Assembly (NCBI GenBank): GCA_937898635.1
Contig: CALEJW010000076.1
Span: 1 to 39,501 of the forward strand
Direction: 5' to 3'
Source of the DNA: an uncultured Pseudomonadota bacterium
Lineage (GTDB): Bacteria; Pseudomonadota; Gammaproteobacteria; Burkholderiales; Usitatibacteraceae
Length of the DNA: 39,501 nt
The notes beneath the pieces were generated by a model. It was not told where the DNA came from, did not search any database, and saw only the letters and a program-made list of their open reading frames with translations. The position numbers and the translations under genes are program-made. Shown here in pieces: positions 25,048 to 32,222 of the stretch (positions within the stretch are counted from its first letter, which is position 1; each line of letters begins with the position of its first letter).

Positions 25048-26055
25048 ATGAATCGTCCTGCCGCGAAGAGCCTGCTGGCCGCCGTGGTCGCCAGCGCCCT
25101 TTCCGTCCTTTCGCCCGCGCTCGCGTGGGAGCCCACCAAGACCGTCGAGTTCATCGTGCCCGCGGGCACGGGCGGCGGCGCAGACCAGATGGCGCGCCTC
25201 ATCCAGGGGATCATCGCCAAGAACGGCCTCATGAAGGAGTCGATGGTCGTCGTGAACAAGGGCGGCGGCGCCGGCGCCGAGGGCTTCCTGGAGGTGAAGA
25301 GCGCCAAGGGCGACCCGCACAAGATCATCATCACGCTCTCCAACACCTTCACCACCCCGCTCGCCACGGGCGTGCCGTTCAGCTGGAAGGACCTCACGCC
25401 GGTGCGCATGCTGGCGCTCGACCAGTTCGTCCTCTGGGTCAACGCCGAGACGCCCTACAAGAACGCCAAGGACTACGTCGAGGCGGTGAAGAAGGCCGGC
25501 CCCGGGAAGATGAAGATGGGCGGCACGGGCTCCAAGCAGGAGGACCAGATCATCACCGTGGCGCTGGAGAAGCAGACGGGCGCCAAGTTCACCTACATCC
25601 CCTACAAGGGCGGCGGGGCGGTCGCCACGCAGCTCGTGGGCAAGCACATCGACTCCTCGGTGAACAACCCGATCGAGGCGGTCGCGCAGTGGCGCGCGGG
25701 GAACCTGCGCCCGCTGTGCGTCTTCGACGACACGCGCATGCCCTACAAGGAGAAGGTCACCAAGGACATGGCCTGGAACGACATCCCGACCTGCAAGGAG
25801 TCCGGGGTGAACACCGACTACGTCATGCTGCGCGGCATCTTCATGCCGGGCGGCGTCACGCCCGACCAGGTCAAGTACTACGTGGATCTCCTGGAGAAGG
25901 TCCGCCAGACGCCGGAGTGGAAGAAGTTCATGGAGGACGGCGCCTTCAACCAGACCGCGCTCACCGGCAAGGAGTACGCCGACTGGGTCGCCAAGGCCGA
26001 CCAGCTGCACTACGGCCTCATGAAGGAGGCCGGCTTCCTCGCAGCCGGCAAGTAG
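25048..26055 (+). CDS. TTT transporter solute-binding protein (TctC/Bug family)
   Basis: This 335-residue periplasmic protein has a signal peptide (cleavage near PALA-WE, residue 26) and the Bug/TctC fold. The beginning TKTVEFIVPAGTGGGADQMARLI and VVNKGGGAGAEGFLEVKSAKGDPHKI are the carboxylate-binding loops of the family, followed by FTYIPYKGGGAVATQLVGKHID. It captures a carboxylate and delivers it to the TctB/TctA membrane proteins encoded next. GAGGAG precedes the ATG at 25048. A perfect hairpin separates it from tctB, as is common where binding protein is needed in excess. The substrate is unknown; position near oxalate genes makes a di- or tricarboxylate plausible. Confidence 0.93.
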   Translation: MNRPAAKSLLAAVVASALSVLSPALAWEPTKTVEFIVPAGTGGGADQMARLIQGIIAKNGLMKESMVVVNKGGGAGAEGFLEVKSAKGDPHKIIITLSNTFTTPLATGVPFSWKDLTPVRMLALDQFVLWVNAETPYKNAKDYVEAVKKAGPGKMKMGGTGSKQEDQIITVALEKQTGAKFTYIPYKGGGAVATQLVGKHIDSSVNNPIEAVAQWRAGNLRPLCVFDDTRMPYKEKVTKDMAWNDIPTCKESGVNTDYVMLRGIFMPGGVTPDQVKYYVDLLEKVRQTPEWKKFMEDGAFNQTALTGKEYADWVAKADQLHYGLMKEAGFLAAGK

Positions 26056-26069
26056 GGAACGCCTCTTGG

Positions 26070-26093
26070 CCGGGGCCGCGAAAGCGGCCCCGG
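26070..26093 (+). other. Intra-operon hairpin between TctC-like gene and tctB
   Basis: CCGGGGCCGC (26070-26079) and GCGGCCCCGG (26084-26093) pair perfectly over 10 bp with a GAAA tetraloop. No T tract follows, so it is more likely an RNA-stabilising or partial-stop element than a full terminator. It could raise the level of the binding protein over the membrane subunits. Confidence 0.65.
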
Positions 26094-26130
26094 TCGCTTC
26101 GGGCGCCTGCCCAACCACGGAGGATCGGGA

Positions 26131-26640
26131 ATGGATGACAGGAAGGCGGTCGCGTCCGTGCGCGTGGCCGAACTGGTCATGGCGGGGATCTTCCTCGCCT
26201 TCGGCGCGCTGGTGATGTGGGACACGCGCCGGCTGGGCGCCTCCTGGGGCGACGACGGTCCCCAGGCGGGCTACTTCCCGTTCTACATCGGGCTCTTCAT
26301 CGTGGCCTCCTCGGCCATGATCATCTTCAAGGCGCTCAACCTCGGCGACAAGGGGCGCGCGGCCTTCGTCGAGTGGGGGCAGCTGAGGATGGTGCTCCTC
26401 GTGATGGCGCCGACCGTCGTCTACGTGGCGCTCATCGCCAACCCCTGGTACGGCCTGGGGATCTACGTCGCCTCCGCGATCTACATCGCCTTCTTCATGT
26501 GGTACCTGGGCAAGTATTCCTGGCCGAGGATCCTCCCGGTCTCCCTCGGCGTGGCCGTGTTCTTCTTCCTGATGTTCGAGATCTGGTTCAAGGTCCCGCT
26601 GCCGAAGGGGCCCGTCGAAGCCCTGTTCGGCTACACCTGA
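26131..26640 (+). CDS. tctB: TTT transporter small membrane subunit TctB
   Basis: This 169-residue protein has four hydrophobic segments, at about residues 13-30, 48-66, 85-105 and 110-155 (the last probably split), as expected for TctB. DDGPQAGYFPFYIGLFIVASSAMIIF is the recognisable family block. It pairs with TctA in the inner membrane to form the carboxylate-importing permease. CGGAGG lies 8 bases upstream of the ATG. The order binding protein - TctB - TctA is the standard TTT operon order. Confidence 0.93.
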   Translation: MDDRKAVASVRVAELVMAGIFLAFGALVMWDTRRLGASWGDDGPQAGYFPFYIGLFIVASSAMIIFKALNLGDKGRAAFVEWGQLRMVLLVMAPTVVYVALIANPWYGLGIYVASAIYIAFFMWYLGKYSWPRILPVSLGVAVFFFLMFEIWFKVPLPKGPVEALFGYT

Positions 26641-26653
26641 GAGGCCCCGCGAG

Positions 26654-28180
26654 ATGCAAGAGATCCAGTCCCTGATGGGCGGCTTCGCGGTGGCCATGAG
26701 CTGGTTCAACCTCATGCTCATGTTCGCCGGCGTGAGCCTGGGCGTGCTGATCGGGGTGCTGCCGGGACTCGGCGGCGCCAACGGCGTGGCGATCCTCCTG
26801 CCCCTCACCTTCTCGATGGCGCAGCAGCCCGGCGGCGCCACCTCCGCGATCATCCTGCTGTCCTGCATCTACTGGGGCGCGCTCTTCGGCGGGGCCATCA
26901 CCTCGATCCTCTTCAACATTCCCGGCGAGCCCTGGTCCGTCGCCACCACCTTCGACGGCTACCCCCTCGCGCAGAAGGGGCGCGCGGGGGCGGCGCTCAC
27001 CTCGGCCTTCACCTCGTCCTTCGTCGGCGCGCTGGTGGCGGTGATCCTCATCACCTTCATCTCGCCCATCATCGCCCGTTTCGCGCTGCGCTTCGGGCCG
27101 CCGGAATTCTTCTCCGTCTACCTCCTCACCTTCTCCGCCTTCGTGGGCATGTCGAAGGGCTCGCCGCTCAAGACGATCGTCGCGATGATGACCGGCTTCG
27201 CGCTCGCCGCGGTCGGCATCGACACCGTCACGGGGCAGCTTCGCCTCACCTTCGAGATCCAGCAGCTCCTCAAGGGATTCGACTTCCTCATCGCGGTGAT
27301 CGGGCTCTTCGGCATCGGCGAGATCCTCCTCACGATCGAGGAGGGCCTCGAGTTCCGCGGCACCAAGGCGAAGCTGAACCTGCGCGTGGTGCTCGAGACC
27401 TGGAAGGAGCTCCCGCGCTACTGGAAGACCTCCGTGCGCTCCGCGGCCGTGGGCTGCATGATGGGCATCGTGCCCGGCGGCGCCACGCCCGCCTCGTTCA
27501 TGGCCTACGGCCTCGCGAAGAAGATGTCGCGCGACGGCGAGGAGTTCGGCACCGGCAAGGTCGAGGGCGTGGTGGCCCCCGAGACCGCCGCCCACGCCGC
27601 GGGCACCTCCGCCCTCCTGCCCATGCTCACCCTCGGCGTGCCCGGCTCGCCCACGGCCGCGGTGCTGCTCGGGGGGCTGCTCATCTGGGGCCTGCAGCCC
27701 GGCCCGCTCCTCTTCCTCGAGAAACCCGATTTCGTCTGGGGGCTCATCGCCTCGATGTACCTCGGCAACATCGTGGGCCTCATCGTGGTGCTCACCTGCG
27801 TGCCGCTCTTCGCCTCGATCCTGCGCATCCCCTTCTCGATCATCGCCCCGGTGATCCTGGTGATCTGCGCGATCGGCGCCTACACCGTGCACAACTCGAT
27901 CTTCGACGTGTGGCTCATGCTCGTCTTCGGCGTGCTGGGCTACGTCTTCAAGAAGCTCGACTACCCGATGGCCCCGCTGGTGCTCGCGCTCGTGCTGGGC
28001 GACCGCGCCGAGGACGCCTTCCGCCAGTCGATGCTCGGCTCCCAGGGCGACCTGGGCATCTTCTTCTCCAACCCCCTGGTGGGCACCATCACGGGGGCCT
28101 CCCTGTTGCTGCTCTTCTGGCCGCTGCTGTCGAGGCTCGTCGCCATCGCGCGCGGCCGCAACGGGAACGCGGCCGGGTGA
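26654..28180 (+). CDS. tctA: TTT transporter large membrane subunit TctA
   Basis: This 508-residue inner-membrane permease has about 11-12 hydrophobic segments. The family motif GVLPGLGGANGVAILLPLTF appears near the N-terminus and is echoed by MGIVPGGATPASFMAYGLAKK in the second half, reflecting the internal repeat of TctA proteins. LFGGAITSILFNIPGEPWSVATTFDGYPLAQKG is also typical. It follows TctB by 13 bases and completes the transporter. Uptake is driven by the ion gradient in studied members. The cytidylate-kinase-like gene follows after 32 bases and may belong to the same transcript. Confidence 0.95.
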   Translation: MQEIQSLMGGFAVAMSWFNLMLMFAGVSLGVLIGVLPGLGGANGVAILLPLTFSMAQQPGGATSAIILLSCIYWGALFGGAITSILFNIPGEPWSVATTFDGYPLAQKGRAGAALTSAFTSSFVGALVAVILITFISPIIARFALRFGPPEFFSVYLLTFSAFVGMSKGSPLKTIVAMMTGFALAAVGIDTVTGQLRLTFEIQQLLKGFDFLIAVIGLFGIGEILLTIEEGLEFRGTKAKLNLRVVLETWKELPRYWKTSVRSAAVGCMMGIVPGGATPASFMAYGLAKKMSRDGEEFGTGKVEGVVAPETAAHAAGTSALLPMLTLGVPGSPTAAVLLGGLLIWGLQPGPLLFLEKPDFVWGLIASMYLGNIVGLIVVLTCVPLFASILRIPFSIIAPVILVICAIGAYTVHNSIFDVWLMLVFGVLGYVFKKLDYPMAPLVLALVLGDRAEDAFRQSMLGSQGDLGIFFSNPLVGTITGASLLLLFWPLLSRLVAIARGRNGNAAG

Positions 28181-28212
28181 GGCCCGGGCGCACGCGCTGA
28201 GGAGGGACCGGC

Positions 28213-29055
28213 ATGGCGGTGATCGCGTTCACGCAGGAGATGGCCACGCTCGGCTCGGACGTGGCCGCGGGCGTCTGCGAGGCGCTGGGCCTCGCGATGG
28301 TCCGCCACGAGGTGGGCGACCACGTCGCCGGCAAGATGCACGTGAAGAAGAGCCTCATCCGGCGGCTGCGCGAGGGCAAGGCGGGGCCCTTCGAGCGCTG
28401 GAGCGCCGACGAGAAGTCGATCTCCATCTTCACCGCCGAGGAGGTGTACGAGCTCGCCCTCAAGGGCGACGTCCTCATCCGCGGCTGGGGGGCGACCATG
28501 TTCCTGCGCACCGTCTCCCACGTGCCCTGCATCCGGGTGTGCGCCCCGATGGAACTGCGCGTCGAGCGCCTGATGAAGCGCCTCGAGACCGACGACGAGA
28601 AGCTCGCCCGCCACGAGATCGAGGTGGACGACCACGCGCGCGCCTCGCGCATGGCCGAGCACTTCGGCGTGCAGTGGGGCGATCCGCAGCTCTACGACCT
28701 CACGCTCAACACCGCGCGCCTGCCCGCCGCCACCTGCGTGGACATGGTCGTGGCGCTTGCGCGCAGCGAGCCTTTCCGGGAAACGCCCGAGTCGCGGGGG
28801 CACCTCGCCGACCTCGCCCTGCGCGCGAAGGCCCGGGCCGCCCTCAAGACGAATCCCGCCACGGCGGGCATCGACGTCTCGATCGAGGCGAAGGACGGCG
28901 TCCTGGTGCTGCGGGGCATCGTGGCCAACGAGCGCGAGCATGCCCTCTGCCACGAGGTGGCCGCCGCGGTCGCGGGCGCGGCCGGCGTCGAGGACGGCCT
29001 CACGACGATGTCGGGAAGGATGAAGACCTTCCCGCAGCAGCACCTGCGCAAGTAG
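28213..29055 (+). CDS. Cytidylate kinase-like domain fused to a BON domain
   Basis: This 280-residue protein has an N-terminal cytidylate-kinase-like region (about 1-185; Cytidylate_kin2 type) and a C-terminal BON domain (about 200-268, DVSIEAKDGVLVLRGIVANEREHALCHEVAAAVAGAAGVEDGLT). FGVQWGDPQLYDLTLNTARL is the hallmark of the kinase family. The nucleotide loop is unusual: IAFTQEMATLGSDVA replaces the G-S-G-G loop and has no Lys-Ser/Thr pair, so CMP phosphorylation is doubtful. BON domains bind membranes or lipids and usually occur in exported proteins, yet no signal peptide is present. GGAGGGA precedes the ATG. It follows tctA and may act as a sensor or regulator of the transporter; this is a guess. 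Confidence 0.8.
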   Translation: MAVIAFTQEMATLGSDVAAGVCEALGLAMVRHEVGDHVAGKMHVKKSLIRRLREGKAGPFERWSADEKSISIFTAEEVYELALKGDVLIRGWGATMFLRTVSHVPCIRVCAPMELRVERLMKRLETDDEKLARHEIEVDDHARASRMAEHFGVQWGDPQLYDLTLNTARLPAATCVDMVVALARSEPFRETPESRGHLADLALRAKARAALKTNPATAGIDVSIEAKDGVLVLRGIVANEREHALCHEVAAAVAGAAGVEDGLTTMSGRMKTFPQQHLRK

Positions 29056-29057
29056 CG

Positions 29058-29555
29058 CTAGACGAGGTCGCGGCCGATCTTCTGCGCGAAGGTCCGGCCG
29101 TACTCCGCGCCCAGGAAGCTCGCGAGGATCTTCTCCGCCTCGCGCAGCGCCACGCGCAGTTCCTCGGGCGTCTTGCAGCGCTCCACCCGGAGCGCGAGCG
29201 CGTCCCCGTTCGGGCCCAGGCGGTGGGAGATCTCGCGCATGGCCCGCTGGCGCACCTCCACGAAGTTTTCCGCGCTGACGGTGGCCGCCGCGGCCCGCTC
29301 GGGGGCGGGTGCCGGCGCCGCGGGCGCCGGGGCGAGTTCGCCGCCGGCGAGCGCCACGAGGCCGCGCGACTGCAGCTCCGCGAGGATGACGTCGATCTCG
29401 CCCGGCCGGAAGAGCGGCGCGATCTGGGCCACGATCTTCGCCCCGTCGACGAGGATCAGGGCGCGGCGCAGCTTCGGGGGGAGGCCCAGGGCGGGCGCGG
29501 CCATCTCCCGGACCCCGGCTTCGGTCTTGTGGAACACGAGGTTCTCGTCGAGCAT
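29058..29555 (-). CDS. Conserved hypothetical protein with winged-helix-like N-terminus
   Basis: This 165-residue protein is not recognised with confidence. The N-terminal part (about 1-70) reads KTEAGVREMAAPALGLPPKLRRALILVDGAKIVAQIAPLF then VILAELQSRGLVAL, a pattern of helices and a short strand resembling a small winged helix. An Ala/Pro-rich linker (about 72-92) follows. A helical C-terminal part (about 95-165) includes REISHRLGPNGDALALRVERCKTPEELRVALREAEKIL. GGAGGGT lies about 10 bases before the ATG at 29555; a longer frame begins upstream but lacks a ribosome site. It is convergent with the kinase-like gene (2-base gap) and lies downstream of the crp-type gene on the same strand. Confidence 0.68.
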   Translation of the reverse strand: MLDENLVFHKTEAGVREMAAPALGLPPKLRRALILVDGAKIVAQIAPLFRPGEIDVILAELQSRGLVALAGGELAPAPAAPAPAPERAAAATVSAENFVEVRQRAMREISHRLGPNGDALALRVERCKTPEELRVALREAEKILASFLGAEYGRTFAQKIGRDLV

Positions 29556-29630
29556 CGGGCTACCCTCCGTGGGAGGCTTTCGGGCGCGCCACACTATAGG
29601 GCGCCCGGCGCGCGAGCGCCAGCGGCGCGC

Positions 29631-30239
29631 TCAGATCTTGCCGGCGTGCTTCAGGCGCGAGAGCGTCTCGGCCGACAGGTTGAGGTAGGAGGCGAGCTCC
29701 TTCTTCGGCACGCGCTCGGCGAGCTCGGGGTGCTTGCGCAGGAACCGGTGCACGCGGCCCGGCGCGTCCAGGAGGTGGAGCGTGATCGTGTGGGCCATCA
29801 CCTCGCTCATGAGGAACATGACCTCGTACTCGAAGTCCTCCTTGAGGGCCGGGTGCCGCTCGAGGTACTCGGCCCACTGCGGCAGCGGCAGCTTCGCCAC
29901 GCGCGCCTTGGTGACGGCGCGGATCGAGTACGGCGCGGGCGTGCGCAGCCGCCAGGCGGCGTAGCTCGTGTCCATGTCGTCCTCCGCGGCGAAGCGCAGG
30001 ATCATCTCCTTGCCCTCCGGGTTGGAGACGACGCGCTTGAGGACCCCGTCGATCACGAAGTACTGCTCCATGTCGTGGGCGCCCTGCGTGAGGAGGACGT
30101 CGGCCTTCCGGTAGTCGACGACGGAGAGCAGCGGCTCGAGCTCCCCGAAGGCGTCGTCGGGAAGGCGCCGCAGCACGATGTTCCGGTGCAGTTGCGCGAC
30201 GATCTCGGCGCGTTCGGGGTGGTTGGCCAGCAGGGACAT
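29631..30239 (-). CDS. Crp/Fnr-family transcriptional regulator without Fe-S cysteines
   Basis: This 202-residue regulator has an N-terminal cyclic-nucleotide-binding-like beta barrel (about 15-120, with VLLTQGAHDMEQYFVIDGVLKRV) and a dimer helix (about 125-160). The C-terminal helix-turn-helix is at 177-200 (VPKKELASYLNLSAETLSRLKH). The recognition helix holds Glu191, Ser194 and Arg195, the E-x-x-S-R set that reads TTGA half-sites in FNR-type proteins. There is no cysteine in the whole protein, so the oxygen-sensing Fe-S cluster of FNR is absent; heme/NO sensing (DNR-like) or a small ligand is possible. The short C-terminus is common in this subgroup. It is divergent from oxc, and a TTGAC-N4-ATCAA box lies 15 bases upstream of its start codon. 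Confidence 0.9.
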   Translation of the reverse strand: MSLLANHPERAEIVAQLHRNIVLRRLPDDAFGELEPLLSVVDYRKADVLLTQGAHDMEQYFVIDGVLKRVVSNPEGKEMILRFAAEDDMDTSYAAWRLRTPAPYSIRAVTKARVAKLPLPQWAEYLERHPALKEDFEYEVMFLMSEVMAHTITLHLLDAPGRVHRFLRKHPELAERVPKKELASYLNLSAETLSRLKHAGKI

Positions 30240-30253
30240 GGGGGTCGGGGGAA

Positions 30254-30267
30254 TTGACCCGCATCAA
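30254..30267. promoter_or_regulatory. FNR-type box shared by the crp-type gene and oxc
   Basis: TTGACCCGCATCAA matches the FNR consensus TTGAT-N4-ATCAA with one change. Toward oxc, TACCAT (30291-30296) follows after 23 bases, placing the box at about -42, an activating position. Toward the regulator gene, TAGAAT (30300-30295, minus strand) gives a start near 30288, so the box lies at about +21 to +34, a repressing position. Confidence 0.65.
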
Positions 30268-30290
30268 GGCAGGGCGCTTGCGCGGTTGCC

Positions 30291-30300
30291 TACCATTCTA
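30291..30300. promoter_or_regulatory. Overlapping divergent -10 boxes of oxc and the crp-type gene
   Basis: TACCAT (30291-30296, plus) and TAGAAT (30300-30295, minus) overlap by two bases. RNA polymerase could probably occupy only one direction at a time, which would make the two transcripts compete. Confidence 0.45.
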
Positions 30301-30378
30301 GCGTGATTCGACGCGGCCCCGCGCGGCGCGATCCGTCCCCCGGCGCGAGCCGCGGGGCACCCCTCCGAGGAGAACTCC

Positions 30379-32163
30379 ATGGCAACCGTCACCGAACCCG
30401 CCGCCGTGCCGGCGAAGCCCGAGGCAGGCAGCGGCCCGAACGCGGCCGACGCGAAATCGCAGGAGTCGACCGACGGCTTCCACCTGGTCATCGACGCGCT
30501 CAAGCTCAACGGCATCGACACGATCTTCGGGCTTCCCGGCATCCCGATCACCGACCTCACCCGCAAGGCGCAGGCCGCGGGCATGCGCGTGATCTCGTTC
30601 CGGCACGAGCAGAACGCCGGCTTCGCCGCCTCCATCGCCGGCTTCCTCACCCAGAAGCCCGGGGTGTGCCTCACGGTGTCGGCGCCGGGCTTCCTGAACG
30701 GCCTCACGGCGCTCGCCAACGCCACCACCAACTGCTTCCCCATGATCCTCGTGAGCGGCTCGAGCGAGCGCGAGGTGGTGGACCTGCAGCAGGGCGACTA
30801 CGAGGAGATGGACCAGCTCGCGATCGCGAAGTCCCTGTGCAAGGCGGCCTTCCGCGTGCTGCACGCCGAGGACATCGGCGTGGGCGTGGCGCGCGCCATC
30901 CGCGCCGCCGTGTCCGGGCGCCCGGGCGGCGTCTACCTCGACCTGCCGGCGAAGCTCTTCCCCCAGGCGATGGACGCGGAGGCCGGCCGCCGCTCGCTCA
31001 TCAAGGTGGTGGACCCGGCGCCGCGCCAGATCCCCGCGGCCGAGGCCGTGCAGCGCGCCCTCGACCTGCTCAAGGGCGCGAGGAAGCCCCTCATCCTGCT
31101 CGGCAAGGGCGCGGCCTACGCGCAGGCCGACGCCGCGATCCGCGCCCTGGTGGAGAAGACCGGCATCCCGTACCTCCCGATGTCCATGGCGAAGGGCATC
31201 CTGCCGGACACGCACCCGCAGTGCGCCTCCGCCGCGCGCTCGTTCGTGCTTCCCGAGGCGGACGTCGTGATGCTCGTGGGCGCGCGCCTGAACTGGCTCC
31301 TCTCGCACGGCAAGGGCAAGACCTGGGGCGGCGCGAGCGCCAAGGCCTGGGGCGGGCAGCGCTTCATCCAGGTGGACATCTCCCCCCAGGAGGCCGACAG
31401 CAACGTGCGCATCGACGCGCCCGTCGTCGGCGACATCGGCTCCTGCGTCTCGGCGCTGCTCGCGGGCGTCGGCCCGGACTGGACCCGGCCGCCGGCCGAA
31501 TGGACGGGCGCCATCGCCGAGCGCCGGGACCGCAACGTCGCCAAGATGGCCGAGACCCTGGCGAAGGATCCCTCGCCGATGAACTTCCACAGCGCGCTCA
31601 ACGTGGTGCGCGACATCGTGAAGGCCAACCCGGACGCGATCCTGGTGAACGAGGGCGCCAACGCGCTCGACTTCACGCGCAGCATCGTCGACATGTACAA
31701 GCCGAGGAAGCGCCTCGACGTGGGCACCTGGGGCATCATGGGCATCGGCATGGGATTTTCCGTGGCCGCGGCGGTGGTGACCGGCCAGCCGGTGATCGCG
31801 GTCGAGGGCGACAGCGCCTTCGGCTTCTCCGGCATGGAGGTCGAGACGATCTGCCGCTACAACCTGCCGGTCTGCGTGGTGATCCTCAACAACAACGGCG
31901 TCTACCGCGGCGACGAGGTGAACCCCGCGGGCGGCGGCGATCCGTCTCCCCTGGTGTTCGTGAAGGGCGCGCGCTACGAGATGCTGATGGAGGCGTTCGG
32001 CGGCGTGGGCGTGCGGGCCGAGACCCCGGCCGAGCTTCGCCGGGCGATGGAGGAGGCGATCGCCTCGCGCCGGCCCACGCTCGTGAACGCGGTCATCGAC
32101 GAGAAGGCCGGGACCGAGAGCGGGCGCATCACCGCGCTCAACCCCAGCGCGAAGAAGAAGTAG
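30379..32163 (+). CDS. oxc: Oxalyl-CoA decarboxylase
   Basis: This 594-residue thiamine-diphosphate enzyme converts oxalyl-CoA to formyl-CoA and CO2. From TDGFHLVIDALKLNGIDTIFG (residue 31 on) it aligns, from memory, with the Oxalobacter formigenes enzyme, including the catalytic Glu77 in SFRHEQNAGFAAS, VSAPGFLNGLTALANATTNCFPMI, QGDYEEMDQ and GGVYLDLPAKLF. The ThDP-Mg motif is GDSAFGFSGMEVETICRYNLPVCVVILNNNG. The first 30 residues are an Ala/Pro/Glu-rich extension not needed for the fold. GGAGAA precedes the ATG. It is paired with frc 59 bases downstream, which supplies oxalyl-CoA. The promoter region carries an FNR-type box. Confidence 0.97.
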   Translation: MATVTEPAAVPAKPEAGSGPNAADAKSQESTDGFHLVIDALKLNGIDTIFGLPGIPITDLTRKAQAAGMRVISFRHEQNAGFAASIAGFLTQKPGVCLTVSAPGFLNGLTALANATTNCFPMILVSGSSEREVVDLQQGDYEEMDQLAIAKSLCKAAFRVLHAEDIGVGVARAIRAAVSGRPGGVYLDLPAKLFPQAMDAEAGRRSLIKVVDPAPRQIPAAEAVQRALDLLKGARKPLILLGKGAAYAQADAAIRALVEKTGIPYLPMSMAKGILPDTHPQCASAARSFVLPEADVVMLVGARLNWLLSHGKGKTWGGASAKAWGGQRFIQVDISPQEADSNVRIDAPVVGDIGSCVSALLAGVGPDWTRPPAEWTGAIAERRDRNVAKMAETLAKDPSPMNFHSALNVVRDIVKANPDAILVNEGANALDFTRSIVDMYKPRKRLDVGTWGIMGIGMGFSVAAAVVTGQPVIAVEGDSAFGFSGMEVETICRYNLPVCVVILNNNGVYRGDEVNPAGGGDPSPLVFVKGARYEMLMEAFGGVGVRAETPAELRRAMEEAIASRRPTLVNAVIDEKAGTESGRITALNPSAKKK

Positions 32164-32181
32164 CCCCGCCCCGGGATTGGC

Positions 32182-32187
32182 TAGAAT
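32182..32187 (+). promoter_or_regulatory. Possible -10 box of frc
   Basis: TAGAAT followed by CCG lies 18 bases after the oxc stop, with a predicted start near 32194. No clear -35. It may give frc an extra, separate promoter in addition to read-through from oxc. Confidence 0.4.
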
Positions 32188-32222
32188 CCGCGGCTCACCG
32201 CACTGAACAGGAAGCGAAGCGA

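Noticed and set aside
30303..32222. A long upstream extension in frame with frc
   Set aside because: It overlaps all of oxc in another frame and is Arg/Gly/Pro-rich; frc starts at 32223 with the family's normal N-terminus and a ribosome site.
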